This document shows, in pieces, positions 36,493 to 46,187 of a stretch of DNA of 64,000 nucleotides; positions within the stretch are counted from its first letter, which is position 1; each line of letters starts with the position of its first letter. The notes below the pieces were generated by a model. The model was given only the letters and a program-made list of their open reading frames with translations. It ran no database searches and was not told the origin of the DNA. Made by a program: the position numbers and the translations under genes. Origin of the DNA: Cohnella luojiensis (GTDB taxonomy: Bacteria > Bacillota > Bacilli > Paenibacillales > Paenibacillaceae); assembly GCF_004564235.1 (NCBI RefSeq), contig NZ_SOMN01000001.1, forward strand, positions 248,001 through 312,000. Direction: 5' to 3'.

Positions 36493-37767
36493 TTGGACAA
36501 TTTGGTGATTGAAGGCGGACTACCGCTTTCGGGCACCATTCGTATCCACGGAGCCAAAAATGCTGCTTTGCCGATTTTGGCCGCCAGCTTGCTCGCGGAA
36601 GGAAAAGTGACGATCCGCAACGTTCCACGGCTGCTTGACATCGAAGTCATGCTGGACATATTGCGGGATCTCGGGTGCAAGGCCCGACATCAGGATACGG
36701 TGGTGACCGTCGAAACGGCAGTCGCAACATCCTCTCACATTCCGGAGATGCTGATGCGGAAAATGCGTTCATCGGTGTTTTTGATGGGGCCCCTACTCGC
36801 GCGTTTCGGAGAAGTTCAGCTCTATCAGCCCGGAGGATGTGCCATCGGCGAAAGAAAGATTGATTTGCATTTGCGCGGTCTTGCGGCTCTTGGTGCGAAT
36901 ATAGAAGAAAGGGGCAGCAGGATCGTCTGCTCCGCCCGTCGTCTCAAAGGAGCCGAAATTAGCTTGGATTTCCCAAGCGTCGGAGCTACGGAAAATATCA
37001 TGATGGCGGCTGTTCTGGCGCAAGGCCGGACAACGATCATCGGAGCTGCCAGGGAACCTGAAATACAGGATTTGCAGCATTTTCTGAATCGGATGGGCGC
37101 TCAGGTCGGCGGTGCAGGTACGGATATGCTCACGATAGACGGAGTGGAATCCCTGTACGGATGCGATTTCGAAGTGATTCCCGACCGGATCGTAACCGGA
37201 ACCGTCATGGTCGCTGCCGCGGCTACGCGGGGGGAAGTAACGCTTGAGAATACGCAGCCGGGCCACCTGACATCCCTCATCCATGTCCTTCGGCGCGCAG
37301 GTGTTCAAATCGAGGTAGGCAGTGATATAATGAAAGTCGGTGCGTTCAAGCGTCCTTTGGCGGTTGATCGTATCGTAACTTCGCCATACCCTGCATTCCC
37401 AACCGACTTGCAGGCGCAAGTTATGACTTTACTATCGTTAGCCGACGGCGTAAGCGTGATTAAGGAAACGATTTTCGAAGGTCGATTCAAGCATGTGGAC
37501 GAATTGTGCCGCATGGGTGCCGACATTCGGGTTGACTTGAATAACGCCTTTATTCGAGGCGTGCCTCAGCTATATGGCACTACGGTAGAAGCGACCGACC
37601 TGCGGGCAGGAGCTGCGCTGGTCATAGCGGGATTAGCGGCGCAAGGCCGTACCGTAGTCGAGCATGTTCACCATATCGACAGGGGCTACGATAGAATCGA
37701 AGAGATGTTCCGTCAGATTGGCGGCAACATCACCCGTGAAGTCAACAAAAGCAAGGTATTCAGCTAA
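36493..37767 (+). CDS. murA: UDP-N-acetylglucosamine 1-carboxyvinyltransferase
   Basis: The 424-residue target of fosfomycin makes enolpyruvyl-UDP-GlcNAc. IRIHGAKNAALPILAASLL is near the start, and the catalytic cysteine lies in QPGGCAIGERKIDLH. TTG 36493 is the start: CGGAGGTG is 6 nt upstream and the product begins MDNLVIEGG, the family norm. The frame extends back into murB but without similarity. Confidence 0.96.
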   Translation: MDNLVIEGGLPLSGTIRIHGAKNAALPILAASLLAEGKVTIRNVPRLLDIEVMLDILRDLGCKARHQDTVVTVETAVATSSHIPEMLMRKMRSSVFLMGPLLARFGEVQLYQPGGCAIGERKIDLHLRGLAALGANIEERGSRIVCSARRLKGAEISLDFPSVGATENIMMAAVLAQGRTTIIGAAREPEIQDLQHFLNRMGAQVGGAGTDMLTIDGVESLYGCDFEVIPDRIVTGTVMVAAAATRGEVTLENTQPGHLTSLIHVLRRAGVQIEVGSDIMKVGAFKRPLAVDRIVTSPYPAFPTDLQAQVMTLLSLADGVSVIKETIFEGRFKHVDELCRMGADIRVDLNNAFIRGVPQLYGTTVEATDLRAGAALVIAGLAAQGRTVVEHVHHIDRGYDRIEEMFRQIGGNITREVNKSKVFS

Positions 37768-37778
37768 CGGTGACGCAA

Positions 37779-37815
37779 ACCCCGCCGCAGAAGCATTCTT
37801 CCGCTGCGGGGATTT
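37779..37815 (+). terminator. Terminator after murA
   Basis: CCCCGC pairs with GCGGGG around an inner GAAG/CTTC stem, followed by ATTTTTA. It splits the mur genes from divIB-ftsAZ. Confidence 0.85.
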
Positions 37816-37867
37816 TTATGGATAAGCCCAGGACAAGCCTGTAATGCTTTATCAGAGAGGGGGACGG

Positions 37868-38659
37868 ATGATGGCCGAACGCATACCCGTTTTAAAGCGG
37901 GAAGACGGCGATATCCCGCCGACAAGCCGGGGGAAGAAATTGCTGCGGCTCGTCATTAGCCTGGTTATCATTATTCTGATCGTGCTGTTTTTCCGCTCTC
38001 CGCTATCTAAAATCTCGGAGATCCAGGTTACGGGAACACAATATTTGAGCAAAGAGGAAGTCATTAAAGAGCTCGATGTCTCTATCGGCGACTCCTTTTT
38101 TATCCCGGGCATAGGTCAGCTAAAGAAACGGGTGAGCTCGTTAAAGCCCCTCGAAAGCGTTAAGATCGTCAAGAATTTTCCGGGCGTGCTTCAAGTAGAG
38201 GTCAAGGAATATCCGCAAGTGGCGGTACAACTCGCCGAGGACGGTAAAGTGTTTGCCGTTCTCTCGAATGGCTTGACCTTGCCCATCCCGGAAGGAAGCG
38301 TCCTGGATAAACTCATTCTATCGGGTTGGAAACAGGGAGATGCCAACTTGGTCGATCTATGCCGCGTGCTGAGCGGATTACCTAGCTATTTGCTTGCCGA
38401 TTTATCGGAGATTCACCCCGATCCCTCGACATCATATCCTAATCGGATCAAGCTCTTCACCCGTTCTCGATTCGAAGTCGTTACGACGATTGATAGGTTA
38501 ACTGATAAAATTTCCTATCTTAGCGATATCGTGCAAAATCGGGAGCCCGGCAAGATAATAATGTTGGAAGCGGACACTTATTTGCCCTATTCCGCGGAAA
38601 ATGTTACAGGGAGTACGCAAGAAGCCGGTAAAGTTAAGGAAAAGGACTCTACTCAATAA
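37868..38659 (+). CDS. divIB: Cell division protein DivIB/FtsQ
   Basis: The 263-residue bitopic protein has one membrane helix at about 25-45 (LLRLVISLVIIILIVLFF). A POTRA domain (ISEIQVTGTQYLSKEEVIKE) and an extracellular beta domain follow. It forms the septal complex with FtsL and DivIC. Two tandem ATGs (37868 and 37871) follow GAGAGGGGGAC; the frame extends to 37844. Confidence 0.92.
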   Translation: MMAERIPVLKREDGDIPPTSRGKKLLRLVISLVIIILIVLFFRSPLSKISEIQVTGTQYLSKEEVIKELDVSIGDSFFIPGIGQLKKRVSSLKPLESVKIVKNFPGVLQVEVKEYPQVAVQLAEDGKVFAVLSNGLTLPIPEGSVLDKLILSGWKQGDANLVDLCRVLSGLPSYLLADLSEIHPDPSTSYPNRIKLFTRSRFEVVTTIDRLTDKISYLSDIVQNREPGKIIMLEADTYLPYSAENVTGSTQEAGKVKEKDSTQ

Positions 38660-38846
38660 ACAAAAAAAATGATAGAATTTCATTTATGGGTGAAATGGGT
38701 AATAGATTAAGCTGCATGCTGTCATCCTTAACGAACCGTTAAAAAAATTGTAGAAAAAAGAGGGAAAACCTCGTGGATGTGGAATATGTAGAGGAAGCAT
38801 CCCTAGTACGCAGCTACTTTCATCGATCTACGGGAGGTGCCACCGG

Positions 38847-40094
38847 TTGAGCAACAACGACCTCATCGTCAGCCTGGATATTGGAACTTCGAAAATCCGG
38901 GTGATTATCGGGGAGATCAGCAACGGGGCCATTAACATCATTGGCGTAGGATCTGCAGATTCCGATGGGATCCGCAAAGGCGCCATTGTAGATATTGACC
39001 AAACCGTGCAGTCCATTCGTAACGCCGTCGATCATGCCGAGCGCATGGTAGGTATTGGAATTAGCGAGGTTTACGTTGGGATTTCCGGCAATCATATCGC
39101 TTTACAGAGCAATCACGGAGTCGTCGCCGTCTCTAACGAAGATAGGGAGATTGGCGAGGAAGATATCGAACGCGTGTTGCAAGCTGCGAAAGTGGTTGCC
39201 TTACCGCCTGAACGGGAAATCATTGGACTTGTTCCCAAGCAGTTTTTAGTTGACGGGCTGGCGGATATTCAAGATCCGCGCGGCATGATTGGCGTTCGGC
39301 TCGAAGTCGAATGCACCATTATTACTGGAACCAAAGCAGCGGTACATAACTTGATGAGATGCGTAGAGAAGGCAGGTCTTCGTATTTCCGGCCTTATCTT
39401 GATGTCACTCGCATCAGGCATGATGGCTCTGACCAAAGACGAAAAGCAAATGGGAACGGTTCTCGCCGATATCGGCGCAGGATCTACGACACTTGCTATT
39501 TTCGAGGGAGGAAGCCTTGCTGCTGTATCGACGCTGCCGATTGGCGGAGACTACGTGACAAGCGATATTTGTTATGGTCTCAAAACCCAGACGGAGCATG
39601 CGGAGAAGATCAAGCTAAAGTACGGATGCGCTCGTACCGATGATGCTGCGGATGACCAGAAGTTTAAGGTCATGAGAGTCGGAAGCAACATGGAGAAGGA
39701 ATTTTCTCAATTGGATCTGGCTAATATCATTGAACCCCGCATGCAAGAGATTTTCCAGATGGTTCGGCAAGAAGTAAAACGGCTTGGTTATCATGATAAA
39801 ATTAACGGTTATGTACTTACGGGTGGATCAGTTTCATTACCTAGCGTGCTTCCATTGGCGCAGATAGAGCTTGAATCCAATGTTCGAATCGCCGTTCCGG
39901 ATTATATCGGAGTGAGAGATCCGTCTTTCAGCAGCGGAGTAGGCATGATTCAATATGTAACCAAATACGTACGTACTCGCGGCGCAGTTGGAGCCAAGCG
40001 TTCACCGAAAGCGAAAGCGGCCGGAAATGCCAACGCGGTATCCAAGCCTGGCATTGTTGAATGGTTCAAAAACATGTTCAAGGAATTCATTTAA
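38847..40094 (+). CDS. ftsA: Cell division protein FtsA
   Basis: This 415-residue actin-like membrane tether anchors FtsZ. LIVSLDIGTSKIRVIIGE is the phosphate-1 loop, and VLADIGAGSTTLAIFEGG and YVLTGGSVSLPSV are the phosphate-2 and adenosine motifs. The C-terminal amphipathic helix VEWFKNMFKEFI binds the membrane. It starts at TTG behind GGGAGGTGCCACCGG. The 187-bp gap before it holds no gene that I could support. Confidence 0.96.
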   Translation: MSNNDLIVSLDIGTSKIRVIIGEISNGAINIIGVGSADSDGIRKGAIVDIDQTVQSIRNAVDHAERMVGIGISEVYVGISGNHIALQSNHGVVAVSNEDREIGEEDIERVLQAAKVVALPPEREIIGLVPKQFLVDGLADIQDPRGMIGVRLEVECTIITGTKAAVHNLMRCVEKAGLRISGLILMSLASGMMALTKDEKQMGTVLADIGAGSTTLAIFEGGSLAAVSTLPIGGDYVTSDICYGLKTQTEHAEKIKLKYGCARTDDAADDQKFKVMRVGSNMEKEFSQLDLANIIEPRMQEIFQMVRQEVKRLGYHDKINGYVLTGGSVSLPSVLPLAQIELESNVRIAVPDYIGVRDPSFSSGVGMIQYVTKYVRTRGAVGAKRSPKAKAAGNANAVSKPGIVEWFKNMFKEFI

Positions 40095-40146
40095 GCCGCC
40101 GCTTATCAGGAACCATTCATGTGAAGCAAGGAGGAGTTAGCAAATT

Positions 40147-41274
40147 ATGTTGGAGTTTGATTTTGAAATGGAGCCTCTCGCGAAAATCAAAGTCATCGGA
40201 GTCGGTGGCGGCGGCAGCAACGCTGTAAACCGCATGATTGAGAACGGCGTCAAAGGCGTCGAGTTTATTACCGTTAATACGGATGCGCAAGCCTTGCATT
40301 TAACGAAATCCGAGCAAAAATTGCAAATCGGGGACAAGCTAACACGTGGACTCGGTGCTGGTGCCAACCCTGATGTAGGCAAGAAAGCTGCTGAAGAGTC
40401 TCGCGAGTTTATCACGAACACGCTTCGTTCTGCGGATATGGTTTTCGTAACTGCGGGAATGGGTGGAGGTACGGGTACAGGCGCAGCTCCTGTTATAGCT
40501 GAGCTGGCGAAGGAATGCGGAGCTCTTACTGTTGGGGTTGTCACTCGCCCTTTCACTTTCGAAGGCCGGAAGCGCTCCTCGCAAGCGGAGCTCGGCATCG
40601 AGGCGTTGAAGGAAAAAGTAGACACGCTTATCGTCATACCCAATGACAGATTGCTTGAGATCGTAGACAAGAAGACTCCTATGCTCGAAGCCTTCCGCGA
40701 AGCTGATAACGTATTGCGACAAGCGGTACAAGGCATCTCGGATCTTATCGCTGTTCCCGGATTGATCAACCTTGACTTTGCGGACGTAAAGACGATTATG
40801 TCTGAACGCGGTTCTGCATTAATGGGAATTGGAACGGCTTCCGGAGAGAATCGTGCCATGGAAGCTGCTCGCAAAGCGATTATGAGCCCGCTCCTGGAAA
40901 CATCGATCGAGGGTGCACGAGGTGTTATCATGAACATCACGGGCGGGTCGAATTTGTCCCTCTACGAAGTTAACGAAGCTGCGGAAATTGTCATTTCGGC
41001 TTCCGATCCAGAAGTGAACATGATCTTCGGAGCTATTATAGACGACAACCTTAAGGATGAGATCAAGGTTACCGTAATTGCTACGGGCTTTGAGCACAAA
41101 GGTCCTTCCCGTCGGTCTGCAGCTCCCGCTGCACCGCAGATACAGGCGGAGCCGGCTGGCTCTAACGAGGTTCGTCAGACCGGAAACCTTCGTCCTTTCG
41201 GCAATCAGAATCTATCCAGCGATCAATTGGACATTCCCGCGTTTCTGCGTAATCGTCCGCGTAACGACCGTTAG
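40147..41274 (+). CDS. ftsZ: Cell division GTPase FtsZ
   Basis: The 375-residue tubulin homologue forms the division ring. [16 protein letters not shown] and [17 protein letters not shown] (GTP-binding signature) lie in the N-terminal domain, and [11 protein letters not shown] is the T7 loop. A variable linker leads to the conserved C-terminal peptide [10 protein letters not shown] that binds FtsA and SepF. GGAGG precedes the ATG. Confidence 0.98.
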   Translation: MLEFDFEMEPLAKIKVIGVGGGGSNAVNRMIENGVKGVEFITVNTDAQALHLTKSEQKLQIGDKLTRGLGAGANPDVGKKAAEESREFITNTLRSADMVFVTAGMGGGTGTGAAPVIAELAKECGALTVGVVTRPFTFEGRKRSSQAELGIEALKEKVDTLIVIPNDRLLEIVDKKTPMLEAFREADNVLRQAVQGISDLIAVPGLINLDFADVKTIMSERGSALMGIGTASGENRAMEAARKAIMSPLLETSIEGARGVIMNITGGSNLSLYEVNEAAEIVISASDPEVNMIFGAIIDDNLKDEIKVTVIATGFEHKGPSRRSAAPAAPQIQAEPAGSNEVRQTGNLRPFGNQNLSSDQLDIPAFLRNRPRNDR

Positions 41275-41301
41275 ATTGCTACGAAGTAAGAAACGATTGA
41301 C

Positions 41302-41345
41302 CAAGTCTCTCAGACAGCATCTTGCTGGCTGGGAGACTTTTTTGT
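41302..41345 (+). terminator. Terminator after ftsZ
   Basis: AAGTCTC-T-CAG pairs with CTG-G-GAGACTT around an inner CAGC/GCTG, followed by TTTTTG. Confidence 0.88.
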
Positions 41346-41357
41346 TATTTTTGCTTG

Positions 41358-41424
41358 ATCGACAAAAAAAGGTTTGAAAGGTCGGCAAGATTAGACAGAC
41401 ACCTGATTTGAAAGCGATTATACT
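41358..41424 (+). promoter_or_regulatory. Possible Spo0A-controlled promoter of spoIIGA
   Basis: ATCGACAAA (41358-41366) matches the reverse of the 0A box TTTGTCGAA at 8 of 9 positions, and TTAGACAGA (41391-41399) at 7 of 9. TATACT at 41419-41424 is a good -10. The known spoIIG promoter is read by sigma-A with Spo0A and an unusually long spacer. Here no normal -35 lies 17 bp upstream, which fits that pattern. This is inference by motif. Confidence 0.45.
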
Positions 41425-41462
41425 GGGTTCATCCATCGGGCGATTTAGGATGGGGGATTCCT

Positions 41463-42425
41463 ATGACCGTTTATGTTGATCTCGTCTTCTTCAATAATCT
41501 TGCAGTAGACGGAGCCGTACTTCTGACCACGGCTAAGGTTCGCCATCTTCGGCCGGCCCGAAGCCGATTGTTACTTGCCGCTATTTTGGGAGGGATTTAT
41601 GCGGCAGCGATGTTCTGGGCACATATCCCTTACCTATATTCATTTGGGGTTAAGATAGCAATCTCCCTTTTGATGGTCCTTCTCACATTCGGGTATGGTG
41701 GACCTTTGCAGCTTATACGCAATTTCGGTGCCTTCTATGTCGTTAATTTCGCGACGTTGGGCGGAGTCATCGGAATATCCTTCTTGCTGCAATCGGCAGA
41801 TTCCCCATGGGGCGGAATGACGTTTACGCAAGATGGAGGATTGCTTTTGAGTTGGCAAATGCAGCTGGGATTGTATGTTACTGCCCTTCTGCTTTCGTTT
41901 TGGTTATTTAGAAGCACTTCGGAGACACGCAAGAAGCGGCAAGATCTGGAACAGCTATTCTGGAACATCGAAATCAAAGTGGATGCCGAAAAGTGGACAA
42001 TCAAAGCGTTACTGGATACCGGAAATCGCCTTTATGAGCCGCTGACTCGTATTCCTGTCATGATCATGGAGGCGGAAGTCTGGAGGGAGCAATTGCCTCC
42101 AGGATGGTGCGATAGGCTTAAGAGGGAATCTCCGGACCTGCTCATTTCCGAAATGGATAATCAACTGTCGGAGGAGTACCCGTGGGGAAGTCGCCTGCGC
42201 CTAGTACCTTACCGAGCAGTAAACGGAAATTCCCGTCTCATGCTGGCAGTAAAGCCAGATGTCGTAATGTTGTCTCGGGAAGGACATCCCCCTCTTCAAG
42301 TGCACCGGGTGCTTATCGGTTTAGATGGAGGCACTTTGTCATCCGAAGGAAATTATCGTGCCATCGTCCACCCGGACATGGCTCAAGCCGACCCAGCGAA
42401 GTCGGCTCCATCTCAACCTGCGTGA
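41463..42425 (+). CDS. spoIIGA: Sporulation sigma-E factor-processing protease
   Basis: The 320-residue protein has five N-terminal membrane helices (about 1-155), starting [18 protein letters not shown] cytoplasmic aspartic protease-like domain has the active-site motif [13 protein letters not shown] (D-T-G). It cleaves the pro-peptide of sigma-E after a SpoIIR signal. It sits directly upstream of its substrate gene sigE (16 bp). Confidence 0.95.
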   Translation: MTVYVDLVFFNNLAVDGAVLLTTAKVRHLRPARSRLLLAAILGGIYAAAMFWAHIPYLYSFGVKIAISLLMVLLTFGYGGPLQLIRNFGAFYVVNFATLGGVIGISFLLQSADSPWGGMTFTQDGGLLLSWQMQLGLYVTALLLSFWLFRSTSETRKKRQDLEQLFWNIEIKVDAEKWTIKALLDTGNRLYEPLTRIPVMIMEAEVWREQLPPGWCDRLKRESPDLLISEMDNQLSEEYPWGSRLRLVPYRAVNGNSRLMLAVKPDVVMLSREGHPPLQVHRVLIGLDGGTLSSEGNYRAIVHPDMAQADPAKSAPSQPA

Positions 42426-42441
42426 CAGGAGGTTAGCAGAA

Positions 42442-43164
42442 ATGTTCGTGAACTTGAAATTAAGATCCCAATTATCGTTTTATCGCCTGTTATTCTGGTT
42501 TGGATGGAAAAGCGAAGAGGTTTATTACATTGGTGGGAGCGAGGCTTTGCCTCCGCCGTTAAGCAGGGAAGAGGAAGAATACTTATTGGAGAGGCTATCG
42601 ACCGGGGATGCGGCCATCCGGGCGATGCTGATCGAGAGAAACCTTCGCCTGGTCGTTTATATTGCCCGCAAATTCGAAAACACGGGAATTCATATTGAAG
42701 ATCTCGTATCTATTGGAGCCATCGGTCTCATTAAGGCCGTAAATACGTTTGACCCTGATAAAAAAATCAAGTTAGCCACGTATGCTTCCCGTTGCATCGA
42801 GAACGAGATTCTGATGTATTTGCGCCGCAACAGCAAAACTCGCACCGAAGTATCCTTTGATGAGCCGCTTAATATCGATTGGGATGGGAACGAGCTCCTG
42901 CTCTCGGATGTGTTAGGCACGGAGAATGATACGATTTACCGTAACATTGAGGAGCAAGTCGATCGGAAATTGCTGCATAAGGCTCTTGATAAGCTTAACG
43001 AAAGAGAACGGACGATTATGGAATTGCGCTTCGGGCTAGCGGACGGAGAAGAGAAAACCCAGAAGGACGTAGCAGATTTGCTCGGGATTTCTCAATCCTA
43101 TATTTCAAGGCTGGAGAAACGTATAATAAAGCGGCTACGTAAGGAATTTAACAAAATGGTTTAG
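42442..43164 (+). CDS. sigE: RNA polymerase sigma-E factor precursor
   Basis: The 240-residue sigma-70 family protein governs the mother cell early in sporulation. It keeps the N-terminal pro-sequence (about 30 residues: hydrophobic [12 protein letters not shown], then [17 protein letters not shown]). Region 2 ([23 protein letters not shown]) and region 4 ([19 protein letters not shown]) follow. The ATG at 42442 has CAGGAGG 9 nt upstream; the frame is longer, but that part lies inside spoIIGA. Confidence 0.97.
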   Translation: MFVNLKLRSQLSFYRLLFWFGWKSEEVYYIGGSEALPPPLSREEEEYLLERLSTGDAAIRAMLIERNLRLVVYIARKFENTGIHIEDLVSIGAIGLIKAVNTFDPDKKIKLATYASRCIENEILMYLRRNSKTRTEVSFDEPLNIDWDGNELLLSDVLGTENDTIYRNIEEQVDRKLLHKALDKLNERERTIMELRFGLADGEEKTQKDVADLLGISQSYISRLEKRIIKRLRKEFNKMV

Positions 43165-43257
43165 GTGTTGCGAGAATATTCGAGTGACAATTTACGGAAT
43201 AAAAACCATCGTCCCGGAGATACTTTACATTAATGCTGCTCCCCGGGAGGAATTGCC

Positions 43258-44040
43258 TTGACCCGCAACAAAGTGGAGATTTGTGGAGTGGACACCTCAA
43301 AGCTGCCCGTTCTAACCAATGCCGAAATGAGGGAACTATTTCTTGCTCTGCAAACCCGAGGAGAGATCACGGCCCGGGAAAAATTAGTAAATGGAAATTT
43401 ACGCCTGGTGCTTAGCGTGATCCAACGATTCAATAATCGTGGGGAATTTGTGGACGACCTGTTTCAAGTCGGATGCATTGGCTTGATGAAAGCCATCGAC
43501 AACTTCGATTTAGGTCAGAACGTCCGCTTTTCTACTTATGCCGTACCGATGATCATCGGGGAAATACGCCGCTACTTGAGGGACAATAACCCGATTCGAG
43601 TGTCCCGTAGTTTGCGTGATATCGCCTATAAGGCGTTGCAGGTCAGAGATCAGCTTACGAACCAACATTCCAGAGAACCGACTATTCTGGAAATTTCACA
43701 AGTTCTGAATGTTCCGAAAGAAGATATCGTGTTCGCGCTAGATGCGATTCAGGATCCGGTTTCATTATTTGAACCGATCTACCACGATGGCGGCGATCCC
43801 ATTTTCGTCATGGATCAGATTAGCGATGAACGGAATAAAGATGCTCAATGGATAGAAGAAATCGCTCTCCGCGAAGCGATGAGGAAGCTTAACGATCGTG
43901 AGAAAATGATTTTATCGATGCGCTTCTTCGAGGGTAAGACTCAGATGGAAGTGGCTGACGAAATCGGCATCTCTCAAGCTCAAGTGTCTCGCCTAGAGAA
44001 ATCCGCCATCCAACAAATGCAGAAACACGTGAAAACTTAA
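43258..44040 (+). CDS. sigG: RNA polymerase sigma-G factor
   Basis: The 260-residue late forespore sigma factor begins TRNKVEICGVDTSKLPVL, the conserved SigG N-terminus. Region 2 is NLRLVLSVIQRFNNRGEFVDDLFQ and region 4 is VADEIGISQAQVSRLEKS. It starts at TTG behind CCCGGGAGG. No sigma-F or sigma-G promoter could be assigned with confidence in the 93-bp gap. Confidence 0.97.
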   Translation: MTRNKVEICGVDTSKLPVLTNAEMRELFLALQTRGEITAREKLVNGNLRLVLSVIQRFNNRGEFVDDLFQVGCIGLMKAIDNFDLGQNVRFSTYAVPMIIGEIRRYLRDNNPIRVSRSLRDIAYKALQVRDQLTNQHSREPTILEISQVLNVPKEDIVFALDAIQDPVSLFEPIYHDGGDPIFVMDQISDERNKDAQWIEEIALREAMRKLNDREKMILSMRFFEGKTQMEVADEIGISQAQVSRLEKSAIQQMQKHVKT

Positions 44041-44180
44041 TCGACTGTCAGGATTTTAGCGAGAGGGTGAAGGTGACTTCATCCTCTTTCGTGTTATCCC
44101 GCCCTGAATCCCCCCCCCTTATTTCGGTCTACGTCTTACGTCCCTCTCAGCTCTTCTTACGTCCCTCTCAATCCCTATGG

Positions 44181-44201
44181 CCATTATCCCCTTCGCTCAG
44201 G
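44181..44201 (-). repeat. Inverted copy of the 45.5-kb dispersed repeat
   Basis: These 21 bp are the exact reverse complement of 45706-45726. Two shorter related motifs, CTTACGTCCCTCTCA, precede it at about 44133 and 44157. The transposase-like gene thus sits between oppositely oriented copies of one repeat family. Confidence 0.8.
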
Positions 44202-44216
44202 GTGATGGATGAATCC

Positions 44217-44420
44217 AACAGAACGCAGAACGTAGCAGAACGCAGCAGAACACAGAACGTAGAACACAGAACGCAGAACGCAGTAGTACGCAGAACACAG
44301 AACGTAGAACACAGAACGCAGAACGCAGTAGAACGCAGAACGCAGTAGAACGCAGAACACAGAACGTAGAACACAGAACGCAGAACGCAGTAGAACGCAG
44401 AACGCAGTAGAACGCAGACA
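44217..44420. repeat. Degenerate GAACGCA-type heptamer array
   Basis: About 200 bp are built from GAACGCA, GAACACA and GAACGTA units with GTA or GCA triplets between runs. A 40-bp block recurs at about 44246, 44291 and 44353, showing higher-order duplication. Several frames stay open on both strands only because the array lacks stop-forming words. It is not coding. Confidence 0.9.
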
Positions 44421-44472
44421 CACTTAAGTTTATTGTGGGACACATCAAAAATGTTTGATTCCTTACAACAGG

Positions 44473-45396
44473 TTATCCAGCCTTTCTTAAAAGTTCGAAA
44501 TAATCATTTTTAAGCATGGCTGAATTATTTTTACGATTGATCAGAGTGGGGTATTTTAGTGTCGTTGTTGACGCGCAATGATGGAATAGAACTCCGAAAA
44601 TATTCTCGTCGCGTTTCGTCATATTGAAGCCAAAGCAAAACTGATCTAAATAAGCTTGCAGATGCTTGGGGCCAATCCCGTTAAAAATGTGGTTGATCCA
44701 TTGCGAAGCTTGATAACAGCGCTGTATGATCGGGAAATATCTTTGGCGACTAAACTTCTGAATGACTACGCTAATGTCGGCAGTTGAAGAATTGACATGC
44801 CTGCTAACAAACTCGCGTCCACCCGCTGGAGTAATACGATCGTAAATCAAATGTTCTTCAGCGACTTGCATGATTTTGAGATGTGTAATTTGATCATTCT
44901 TGTCAATTGAAGCGCCTGCCAGCAGAGGTTGTTCTTGAGGATGCCGATAAATAGTTGGATTGTGAGGTCTGCCGTAGACGCCCCAATTAACCCGTACAAG
45001 GCCGGATAACAGCTCCTCGGATTGACTGCTAGACATGGCATGACGAATTTTATGACAGATTAGCCAAGCGGTTTTGTAAGTTGAGCCAATTATGGATGCC
45101 AAACGAATCGCGCTTGTACCTTCGGGGGCAGCATGGAGGAAAATGGCTTGAAACCAATGAATTAGGGATGTACGGGTGCCTTCAAAAATAGTGCCGGAAA
45201 TAAGTGAAGTTTGGGCGCGGCATTGGCTGCATTCATAAAGCGGCAACCTGCGGGAACGAATGACATAGCAACGGCGATGAGCACACCGGGGGCAGCAGTA
45301 CCCTTCAGGCCAACGCGCAAAGAATAAAGCATCAATGCAAGCTTCCTCTTTGTCATACTTTTTGCAAAAATGCTCGAAATCCAAAAAATCATCCAA
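44473..45396 (-). CDS. IS1595/ISXO2-type transposase-like protein, probably inactive
   Basis: The 307-residue protein has an N-terminal zinc ribbon (CPRCAHRRCYVIRSRRLPLY, then CSQC at about 34-60). SGTIFEGTRTSLIHWFQAIF and TYKTAWLICHKIRHAM are the helix-turn-helix part of IS1595-family transposases. The end has GIGPKHLQAYLDQFCFGFN, which aligns with the usual VSxKHLxxYLxEFxFRxN. Where active relatives have VEVDE (first catalytic Asp), this one reads VRVNWG, and I see no clear second Asp or Asn/Glu. It starts at TTG behind GGGTGGTG. I found no terminal inverted repeats or target duplication. It may be a decaying or domesticated gene rather than a live element. Confidence 0.75.
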   Translation of the reverse strand: MDDFLDFEHFCKKYDKEEACIDALFFARWPEGYCCPRCAHRRCYVIRSRRLPLYECSQCRAQTSLISGTIFEGTRTSLIHWFQAIFLHAAPEGTSAIRLASIIGSTYKTAWLICHKIRHAMSSSQSEELLSGLVRVNWGVYGRPHNPTIYRHPQEQPLLAGASIDKNDQITHLKIMQVAEEHLIYDRITPAGGREFVSRHVNSSTADISVVIQKFSRQRYFPIIQRCYQASQWINHIFNGIGPKHLQAYLDQFCFGFNMTKRDENIFGVLFHHCASTTTLKYPTLINRKNNSAMLKNDYFELLRKAG

Positions 45397-45487
45397 TGCA
45401 TATCACCACCCAAATGGGAACATATGTTCTTATTTTATTTTACATAATTTATGTGAATTTTACAAGCGTTTGTGAAAATATTTTTCT

Positions 45488-45740
45488 ACTGAGCTTTGGG
45501 GATAGTGAATAAATCTGAAGAGTATCGCTGCATATCTGAGTTAAGGGGATAGTGGATATAAGGATCAGGGAAATGGGGATATTCAATTCCTGAACGAGGG
45601 GGATAGTGGACATAAGACGGTGAAAAGCGACAACTTCTGAGCGAGGGGGATAATGGACCGAGGAGGAGAGGAAGGAAGTCGAAATGGTTGAATCGCAAAA
45701 ACTGGCCTGAGCGAAGGGGATAATGGGGAGAGGAGTTTAA
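45488..45740 (+). repeat. Five-copy degenerate intergenic repeat, core GGGGATARTG
   Basis: GGGGATAGTG or GGGGATAATG occurs at 45498, 45545, 45599, 45646 and 45716, mostly preceded by TGAGNGA-like words and in some copies followed by GGAYATAAG. Spacing is 47, 54, 47 and 70 bp. The rest of 45397-45840 is A+T-rich with no gene. Confidence 0.8.
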
Positions 45741-45840
45741 TATATTGCTCCAATGAAGCCTCGCTCCGTGCATTTTTCCAGTCCGGCTCATATATTTAGT
45801 AGTAGGGTACGCATGCCTGGTCGACTGGGGGCGAGAGGAT

Positions 45841-46119
45841 ATGAAAATTTCCGATTTTCAGACGAAGGACGTAATCAACATAGTTGATGGGAAAAAGTTG
45901 GGCCAAGTGAGCGATTTGGAACTGGATTTACGCCAGGGACGAATCGATTCCATTGTTGTGCCTACGTCGACCCGGCTGTTCGGAATGTTTGGCGGGGGGA
46001 ACGATGTCGTGATCCCATGGAGGAACATCGTAAAGATCGGAACGGATGTGGTGCTAGTCCGATTGGATGAAGCCAAAGTATATCGGCTCGAGGATGGCGA
46101 ACAGCATTCTGGAAGATAG
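45841..46119 (+). CDS. ylmC: PRC-barrel protein YlmC/YmxH family
   Basis: The 92-residue single PRC-barrel protein reads MKISDFQTKDVINIVDGKKLGQVSDLELDL in overview and ends after VVIPWRNIVKIG. The family lies next to sigG in sporulating bacilli; its function is not known. GGGGGCGAGAGGAT precedes the ATG. Confidence 0.9.
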   Translation: MKISDFQTKDVINIVDGKKLGQVSDLELDLRQGRIDSIVVPTSTRLFGMFGGGNDVVIPWRNIVKIGTDVVLVRLDEAKVYRLEDGEQHSGR

Positions 46120-46187
46120 CGCGCCCCTGGCGCCTTTCTTCCGCATGAGGCTGAGCTATGGTAAACTGGGTTGGGAGGTGTCAATTT

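Noticed and set aside
40137-40940. 267-residue frame antisense to ftsZ
   Set aside because: It is a low-complexity shadow (Ser/Pro/Ala rich) of a certain gene.
44067-44448. Overlapping frames of 78-93 residues on both strands, rich in RTQN or CVLRS
   Set aside because: They are produced by the heptamer array; frames on both strands are open at once and no ribosome site or conserved motif is seen.
44421-45480. Terminal inverted repeats and target duplication of the transposase-like gene
   Set aside because: I compared both flanks by eye and found no convincing matching ends; the boundaries of any element remain undefined.
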